Assembly (NCBI GenBank): GCA_030705955.1
Contig: JAUZPL010000030.1
Location: 1 to 47,342, forward strand
DNA length: 47,342 bases
Direction of reading: 5' to 3'
Origin: Bacillota bacterium
GTDB taxonomy: Bacteria; Bacillota; Bacilli; Bacillales; Cytobacillaceae
A program made the translations under genes and the position numbers. This document shows, one piece after another, positions 42,596 to 47,342 of this stretch; position 1 is the stretch's first letter; each line of letters begins with the position of its first letter. The notes beneath the pieces were generated by a model that worked only from the letters and a program-made list of their open reading frames with translations, searched no databases and had not been told where the DNA came from.

Positions 42596-43438
42596 ATGTT
42601 ATTATCTGAGGCTTGGGAAAAGTATCAACTTGATAAGAAGATTAAGGGATACTCTACTCTAACATCGAAAACCTTTTGCTTTCAATACAATTTATTATTA
42701 AGACACTTTGGCGATATAGATATGGATGAATTTTCTACATAAAAACTCAAAAACTATTTAATGAAGGCTAGAGAACATTTTAAGGCGTCTAGTTTAGGGA
42801 ATCGAGTTCGTTGCATTCGATCTTTTTTTTAATGGGCATATGATGAAGGAGTCATTTCCAAGAATCCAGCTACTAAATTGAAAGAACCGAAACTGGGCAA
42901 ACGAATCCCAAAATTCCTTTCAGAGCTTGAAATAGAACACCTTAGGGAAGCTTGCCATACAACCTTAGAAATCACGTTATTTGAATTTATATATTCTACT
43001 GGTTGTCGTATTGGAGAAGTTGTAAAACTTAATCATGATGATATTAACTTCTCTACGAATTCCGTAATTGTACATGGAAAAGGAGATAAAGAAAGAGAAG
43101 TCTACTTCAATACTCGCTGCTCCTTGTGGTTGAAAAGATATTTAGAAGAACGGGACGATGAGGATTCATGTTTGTTTATCACAGAAAAAAGAACTAAAAG
43201 ACGTATGAGTATTGACCTTATTTGATATATCATTAAGCGAATTTCTAGCCGTGCAGGAATTTAAAAAAGCATTCATCCACACCAATTACGACACAGTTAT
43301 GCTACACATATGATTAATAATGGAGCACCTCTTGAAGTAATCCAGAGTTTACTTGGTCATGAGAAGAGTGAGACCACAAAAATATACGCACAGCTAAGTG
43401 GAAAGTTGAGACACGATTTTTACAGTAAATATTTTTGA
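42596..43438 (+). pseudogene. Tyrosine recombinase (XerC/D-type integrase) with four in-frame stops
   Basis: One uninterrupted frame of 281 codons encodes a full phage-type integrase, but it contains four stops: TAA in FST*KLKNYL, TAA in RSFF*WAYDEG, TGA in DLI*YIIKR and TAA in AGI*KSIHPH. There is no frameshift. The catalytic set is present: Arg in STGCRIGEVVKL, Lys in GKGDKER, HPHQLRHSYATH, the second His in LLGHEKSETT and Tyr in KIYAQ. It has the N-terminal SAM-like part from MLLSEAWEKYQLDKK. It is probably the dead integrase of a former mobile element. Confidence 0.85.
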
Positions 43439-43469
43439 AAGCAACTTAAACTTAAAAAGATCTTTTATT

Positions 43470-43530
43470 GAATAAGACGTGCATTTATATAAATGCATGT
43501 CTTTTTGTATAGGGGCAGATTGTGGAAGGA
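43470..43530. repeat. Divergent island repeat copy
   Basis: Hairpin gtgcattt-atat-aaatgcat, then a T-run and the conserved tail ggggcagattgtggaagg. The head is poorly conserved. Confidence 0.5.
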
Positions 43531-43671
43531 TAAACGTAGATTTTCTTTGAAGTGAGGGAAATTGTAAATAAATATTATACTATTGAAAGCTCTTACCTAA
43601 GTAACATGGGTAAGAGTATTTTTATTTTTTTAAAATCTCTTTTGAAGTTGATTATTATTAAAATAAGTAAT

Positions 43672-43689
43672 ATTATCAAAAGTGATAAT
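43672..43689. promoter_or_regulatory. Palindromic operator-like site
   Basis: attatca-aaag-tgataat is a perfect 7-bp inverted repeat just upstream of the RBS of the next gene. It is probably an autoregulatory site for that gene. A half-site attatca recurs at 44253-44259 before the hydrolase gene. Confidence 0.5.
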
Positions 43690-43706
43690 AAAAGGAGATG
43701 GTGTAA

Positions 43707-44225
43707 TTGGCATTAAATATAGAACTACTACTTCACCCTATTAGAATGAGAATAATACAATTGTTTATTCCTGATAAAGAATTGACGACAGGTCAGATTA
43801 TTCAGTTAATCCCTGAAGTCCCCCAAGCAAGTTTATATAGACACCTAGCTAAACTAGTGCAAGCAAATATTGTTGAAATTACCGCAGAAAACAGAGTAAG
43901 AGGTACTGTTGAAAAGACATATAAGCTTATTCAAGGAGATATTTTACGTCAAGACCTTGAAAAAATGTCACCTGAGGAGCATGTTGATGCCTTTTTCACA
44001 TTCACTTCACATTTATTAGCAGAATTTAGCGAATATGTTCATAGAGAGGATATGAACTTTTATAAGGATGGGGTATCGTATCGCAAAGCAAGTGTTTATC
44101 TGGACGATGATGAATACAAGGAATTATTACAATCATTTAGGAAACTTGTACAAGCAGCTGTTGAGAAAAAGCCAGAGGCAGGTAGAAAATTAAGGACTTT
44201 AGCAACTATTATTATACCGAAGTAG
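43707..44225 (+). CDS. ArsR-like winged-helix regulator
   Basis: The 172-residue protein has an N-terminal winged helix (about 1-75: LLLHPIRMRIIQLFIPDKEL, the recognition part VPQASLYRHLAKLVQANIVE, wing AENRVRGTVEKTYKL). The C-terminal helical domain has SPEEHVDAFFTFTSHLLAEF. It resembles HTH_20/ArsR-type regulators. TTG start after aaaggag. The hydrolase gene 68 bp downstream is the probable target or partner. Confidence 0.75.
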   Translation: MALNIELLLHPIRMRIIQLFIPDKELTTGQIIQLIPEVPQASLYRHLAKLVQANIVEITAENRVRGTVEKTYKLIQGDILRQDLEKMSPEEHVDAFFTFTSHLLAEFSEYVHREDMNFYKDGVSYRKASVYLDDDEYKELLQSFRKLVQAAVEKKPEAGRKLRTLATIIIPK

Positions 44226-44292
44226 AAAGCAATGATGATATTTTATGATGTGATTATCATTAAAGAAAATTCATGAAGAAAGGAGAATTTGA

Positions 44293-45258
44293 ATGGTGAA
44301 AAATAAGTTAAAAAGGTTAATTTATATTGAAGAATATGTACAAATCAACGGTATTGAACAATATCTGTTTCATTCTGGTACAAAATATGAAAATCCAGTA
44401 ATGTTATTCTTACATGGAGGTCCTGGTAGTGCTGAATCTTTATTTGCACACGCCTTTCAAGAAAAATGGGAGGATATTTTTACTGTGGTTCATTGGGACC
44501 AACGTGGTGCTGGAAAAACTCTAAACAAGAATCCAGATAAATATCCAACAATTGATTTACTACTAATGGATTTATTTGAAATTGTTCAATATTTAAAGAA
44601 AAAATTTAATAAGAGCAAAATTATTGTTCTTGGGCATTCTTGGGGAAGTGTTTTAGGCAGTATCTTTGTAAATCGATATCCTGAAGAAGTAGATTATTAT
44701 ATTGGAGTAGGGCAAATTATTAGTAAACTTGAAAACGAGCGTTTAAAATATGAAAAGGTTAAGGAACTAATTTTGCAAGCTAATGATATGAAATATCTAA
44801 AAAAGCTTGAGGCTATAGGTGATTACCCTGGAGACAAACTTGATAATGAATGGCTGAGAAAATGTATAAAATTACGTAAAATTCAAGGTAAATATAATTT
44901 ATCTGATAAGGCTAATTCTCAAGCATTTAAAATTATATTTACAAGTCCTATTTTTCAATTATCAGATATATCTGCATTGATAAAAGGGACTAAAGCAAGC
45001 AAAGAATTAGTTGATTTTTTAGGAAGTTTTAATTTAAATTCAGAGCCAATCATATATAAAGTACCAATTTATTATATTTTCGGGGAAAATGACTGGCAAA
45101 CCCCTTATTTTATTGCACAGGAATACTTTAACAGAATCAATGCTCCATATAAAAATTTCTATTTAATACCTAATGCTGGACATATGACAATGATAGACCA
45201 GCCTCAATTATTTTTTGAAGCATTATTAGATATTAATAACAAAGAGAATGTTAGATAA
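44293..45258 (+). CDS. Alpha/beta hydrolase, proline iminopeptidase (S33)-like
   Basis: The 321-residue cytosolic enzyme has the oxyanion motif LFLHGGPGSAES near residue 39, DQRGAGKT near 75, and the nucleophile elbow VLGHSWGSVLG near 118. It also has an acidic residue in FGENDWQTP and the catalytic histidine in PNAGHMTMI. This order fits peptidase family S33. The substrate may be peptides with N-terminal Pro or another ester/amide. It is behind the ArsR-like gene, with RBS aaaggag. Confidence 0.85.
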   Translation: MVKNKLKRLIYIEEYVQINGIEQYLFHSGTKYENPVMLFLHGGPGSAESLFAHAFQEKWEDIFTVVHWDQRGAGKTLNKNPDKYPTIDLLLMDLFEIVQYLKKKFNKSKIIVLGHSWGSVLGSIFVNRYPEEVDYYIGVGQIISKLENERLKYEKVKELILQANDMKYLKKLEAIGDYPGDKLDNEWLRKCIKLRKIQGKYNLSDKANSQAFKIIFTSPIFQLSDISALIKGTKASKELVDFLGSFNLNSEPIIYKVPIYYIFGENDWQTPYFIAQEYFNRINAPYKNFYLIPNAGHMTMIDQPQLFFEALLDINNKENVR

Positions 45259-45773
45259 GAATTAAGATGCTCATGTTGTGATAAAGGGCTTTAGTTTTCA
45301 TTAATAATTATTAAGAGAGAGAGGGAAACAGGCATTCTTAAAATTTTCCACTCCGGAATCGATGATATGAAGAAGGAATGGAAGTGGGGTGGAGATAAAA
45401 GAAGAGAAACCTCATTTAGGTGCGTTACGGTGAACCGTATCATAAAAAATGTTACTCAACAATCTGGTGCTTTCCTGTAATAAGGAAAGTGCTTTTTTCC
45501 ACTTTAGGGCCAGATTGTTGCATAACTTTTGGAAAGTAAATTATACATTGTGAAGACCATCACTTAAATTAACGAATCAGGTTAGCTGTTCCTCATCGAT
45601 TAGTTCTTAGGGATTTAGCTCGGAAAAAAGAAAAAGTTTTTTAAGATATTTGAATGCTGGGAATAATAGAGTAAAGACGAAATATAGAACAAATACATTC
45701 TTTAACCGGCGGAGGATGTTATGATATTGAATATAAAAAAGGTGTTTAAATGGAGTGAAAAAAAGCGAAATCT
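45259..45773. other. Long non-coding stretch of the accessory region
   Basis: The only clear element is the island repeat at 45458-45520. An aaaagcgaaa / tttcgctttt hairpin at about 45761-45790 overlaps the next gene's end. No convincing gene was seen. Confidence 0.6.
45458..45520. repeat. Island repeat, best-preserved copy
   Basis: It has perfect 11-bp terminal inverted repeats caacaatctgg (45458-45468) and ccagattgttg (45510-45520) enclosing ctttcct-gtaat-aaggaaag. It serves as the reference for the family. Confidence 0.85.
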
Positions 45774-45956
45774 TTAAGTTTTCGCTTTTTCAATCATAGA
45801 GGTTATAAAAAGAAATACCCACGATAGAAGTTGAGTTCCTATAATCGACGTCATAATTCTTCTATGTTGGGAAGAGTTTTTCCTAACAAAGTATAAAACG
45901 AAGGAAGCTGCAAAAGTACCTGAAATTAAATGACTTAGTACAATATATTTCTTCAT
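45774..45956 (-). CDS. Small two-helix membrane protein, unknown
   Basis: The ATG at 45956 follows ggcggtg at normal distance. The 60-residue protein has hydrophobic helices at about 4-22 and 38-54 with a basic loop (VRKNSSQHRRIM). The 3' end forms part of a hairpin with a T-run that probably terminates transcription. I do not recognise a family. Confidence 0.55.
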   Translation of the reverse strand: MKKYIVLSHLISGTFAASFVLYFVRKNSSQHRRIMTSIIGTQLLSWVFLFITSMIEKAKT

Positions 45957-46196
45957 GTAATCACCGCCTTTTTTTGCAGGACTGCGAAGTCTTAGATAAG
46001 TATTAGTATTTGCCAATTCAGTTATGATATCCATAGAAAAATTCACCTAAAATTGATTTCATTTTGTGTATTTTCTTGTAGTGTTCTTGTCGATAAGTAA
46101 TTTACACTAAATAAATCACTATTTAATAGGAAAAATGTTATTTTATGCTAAAATTTAAAGAGAAAAATTATAGATATATTTATAACAGGGGGAAAC

Positions 46197-46290
46197 ATGT
46201 AGAGAAAATTAATTATTTCGGGAATAATAATCTATTTATCCTTTGTGCTGTCCTTTAATAGACCGACAATAGTAATTTCTTTTTGTGTTT
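46197..46290 (+). pseudogene. 5' remnant of a membrane or secreted protein gene
   Basis: ATG follows aggggg at normal distance, but codon 2 is TAG. The continuing frame reads RKLIISGIIIYLSFVLSFNRPT, a typical basic start plus hydrophobic helix, and is cut off by an island repeat. One change (AAG or similar to TAG) and the repeat insertion would explain it. Confidence 0.5.
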
Positions 46291-46293
46291 TTC

Positions 46294-46356
46294 CACAATC
46301 GGGCGCTTTTCTGTAATAGGGAAAGTGCTTTTTTTCATTATACGGTCAGATTGTTG
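46294..46356. repeat. Island repeat copy
   Basis: Head cacaatcgggcgctttt, arm gggaaagtgctttt, tail ggtcagattgttgaag. It truncates the remnant frame to its left. Confidence 0.7.
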
Positions 46357-46526
46357 AAGATGTAGTTTAGCATTAATAGTAGGAACCCGTAGGAAGTAAA
46401 TGAGGTTTTTTAACATCAATAGTCTTTTTGTGATTACATCAAAAAAACTTAGAAAAGTTGATAATTTAAAAAAACATTAATAGGAGTAGCCCCCCACTGA
46501 GTGCTATTGTTCTATGATTTCTTTTA

Positions 46527-46955
46527 TTAATAAAACACTTTTGTTTGCAGGATATCCATTGCATGCTCAATATCTTGTAAATCTTCCTTTGAAGCATTTT
46601 GTATACGAGTGAGGAAAAGAGATTCTAAACTCTTAAAGGATTCACTCATCATGGCTTCTCCTTGCTCTGTAAGACGAATGAATTGTTTTCGTCGGTCGGC
46701 AGGATCACTGATCTTTTCGATTAAATTTTTTTCACTTATCTTTTTCAATTCACGGCTGGTATTTGGCATGGATATATGCTGGCAATCACTAATTTCACTG
46801 GGAGTTACGGGCTGACTAACCGTTATATATTCAAGAATTTTATATTGAATTGGTGTAATTGAATCAGATTTGGAGTTTTTTGTTAATTTATGCGTTACTC
46901 GATGAACAGAAGTTATTAATGATACACATTTAGTAAAAAGTATTGATTTGTCCAT
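46527..46955 (-). CDS. MarR-family transcriptional regulator
   Basis: The ATG at 46955 after aagaggtg gives 142 residues. The winged helix includes TPSEISDCQHISMPNTSRELKKI, the recognition region, and the wing DPADRRKQFIRLTEQG. MarR proteins are usually repressors relieved by phenolic or oxidative signals. It is divergent from the flavoprotein gene at 47075, with matching palindromes between them (47004-47017, 47045-47058), so it should control both. Confidence 0.9.
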   Translation of the reverse strand: MDKSILFTKCVSLITSVHRVTHKLTKNSKSDSITPIQYKILEYITVSQPVTPSEISDCQHISMPNTSRELKKISEKNLIEKISDPADRRKQFIRLTEQGEAMMSESFKSLESLFLTRIQNASKEDLQDIEHAMDILQTKVFY

Positions 46956-46987
46956 AAAAATCACCTCTTTTGAAAAGATATCAAAAA

Positions 46988-47058
46988 AGTTGTCAAATTA
47001 CAATTATCAATTGACAACTAAAATGAGCGAATGCTATGATTTTGTTATCAATTGATAA
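46988..47058. promoter_or_regulatory. Paired operator palindromes between marR-type gene and flavoprotein gene
   Basis: ttatcaattgacaa (47004-47017) and ttatcaattgataa (47045-47058) differ at one base and start 41 bp apart. A longer inverted repeat agttgtcaa...ttgacaact spans 46988-47019. They are the probable MarR binding sites. Confidence 0.7.
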
Positions 47059-47074
47059 GTAAAAGAGGTGGGCT

Positions 47075-47342
47075 ATGAAGACCCTAATTATTTACACACA
47101 TCCTAATCACCAAAGTTTATGTTATGCTTTTTTACAAAACGTTATCAAAGGATGTAATGATAACTCAAACATAAAGGAGCTGCAGGTGCTGGATCTGTAT
47201 AAAGAGGGCTTTAATCCTCTCCTGGTGTTTAATGAGAATAAAAGAAGGCGTGATATGCATCGTGATCCTGACCTCGAAAAATACAGGAAACAAATATTAT
47301 GGGCTAATCAACTAGTCTTTGTCTATCCAATCTGGTGGGGGC
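47075..47342 (+). CDS. Flavodoxin-like NAD(P)H:quinone oxidoreductase, 5' part
   Basis: The gene is cut by the window edge after about 89 codons. The start MKTLIIYTHPNHQSLCYAF, the LYKEGFNPLL segment and the QLVFVYPIWWG motif match the Flavodoxin_2 / DT-diaphorase-type family. These two-electron reduce quinones or azo compounds with FMN/FAD. The RBS agaggtggg precedes the ATG. It is divergent from a MarR gene, as is common for such detoxification enzymes. Confidence 0.85.
   Translation, partial: MKTLIIYTHPNHQSLCYAFLQNVIKGCNDNSNIKELQVLDLYKEGFNPLLVFNENKRRRDMHRDPDLEKYRKQILWANQLVFVYPIWWG

Larger units (their letters stand above)
45957..46526. other. Non-coding accessory stretch with a gene remnant and a repeat
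   Basis: It contains the short remnant at 46197-46290 and the island repeat at 46294-46356. The rest is AT-rich with no gene I can support. Confidence 0.55.

Noticed and set aside
42878-43225. Treating the 115-codon open stretch as an intact small integrase
   Set aside because: The same frame extends to both sides with conserved integrase sequence across stops, so it is only the central part of a broken gene.

Overview
The window is a chromosomal segment of an AT-rich, endospore-forming member of the Bacillaceae. From about 1 to 39.2 kb the gene order follows the yqfW-yqfX-ispG-yqfZ-yqgB-yqgC-sodA-yqgE-pbpA ... yqgN-gluP-yqgQ-glcK-yqgT-U-V-W-X-Y ... comG-yqhG-yqhH-gcvT-gcvPA-gcvPB block known from Bacillus subtilis. 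Differences from that order include an fnr gene next to sodA, an ldh gene, a MidA-type methyltransferase and a SufR-like regulator, and no pst phosphate operon after pbpA. Genus-level placement cannot be made from sequence alone; a Bacillus/Neobacillus-like genome is a guess.

Layout: 0-11 kb holds envelope, isoprenoid and redox genes: a lipoprotein, a nucleotidase, ispG, YqfZ, membrane proteins, an Fe-S type Fnr divergent from Mn superoxide dismutase, an MFS transporter and PBP2A. 11-19 kb has a divergent pair of transcription units around a region with three Spo0A-box-like sites. These are a membrane/coiled-coil protein with a YceG-like protein on the minus strand, and DUF4912, a GT4 glycosyltransferase and an unknown protein on the plus strand. 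They are followed by rpmG, 5-formyl-THF cyclo-ligase, a DUF92 protein, L-lactate dehydrogenase with a Rex-like site, and rhomboid protease GluP. 20-27 kb holds glucokinase, an M14 peptidase, the YqgU lipoprotein, small proteins, an MBL-fold hydrolase, a MidA-like methyltransferase and a SufR/COG2345-type regulator with four cysteines. 27.4-32.3 kb is the comGA-GG competence pseudopilus operon, followed by aroK and yqzE. 32.4-34.8 kb is yqhG-yqhH (SNF2 helicase). 35-39.2 kb is the glycine-cleavage operon behind a tandem glycine riboswitch and terminator.

Synteny ends after gcvPB. From 39.3 kb to the end the DNA is accessory: short isolated genes, several broken genes (including a tyrosine recombinase with four in-frame stops but intact catalytic residues), and about seven degenerate copies of one short palindromic repeat that I do not see in the first 39 kb. 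The last genes are a MarR regulator facing a truncated NAD(P)H:quinone-oxidoreductase-type flavoprotein gene, with two copies of a 14-bp palindrome between them.

The strongest unusual observation is ComGC. Its leader carries the prepilin motif three times, at residues 6, 30 and 54 (exact 24-residue period), and only the third copy is followed by the hydrophobic helix. Other points of interest are the C-terminal Fe-S cysteine signature of Fnr, a 10-mer shared by the SufR-like gene and the MidA-like gene upstream regions, the clustered Spo0A-like boxes, and modular repeats at 3.7, 10.6 and 35.2 kb.
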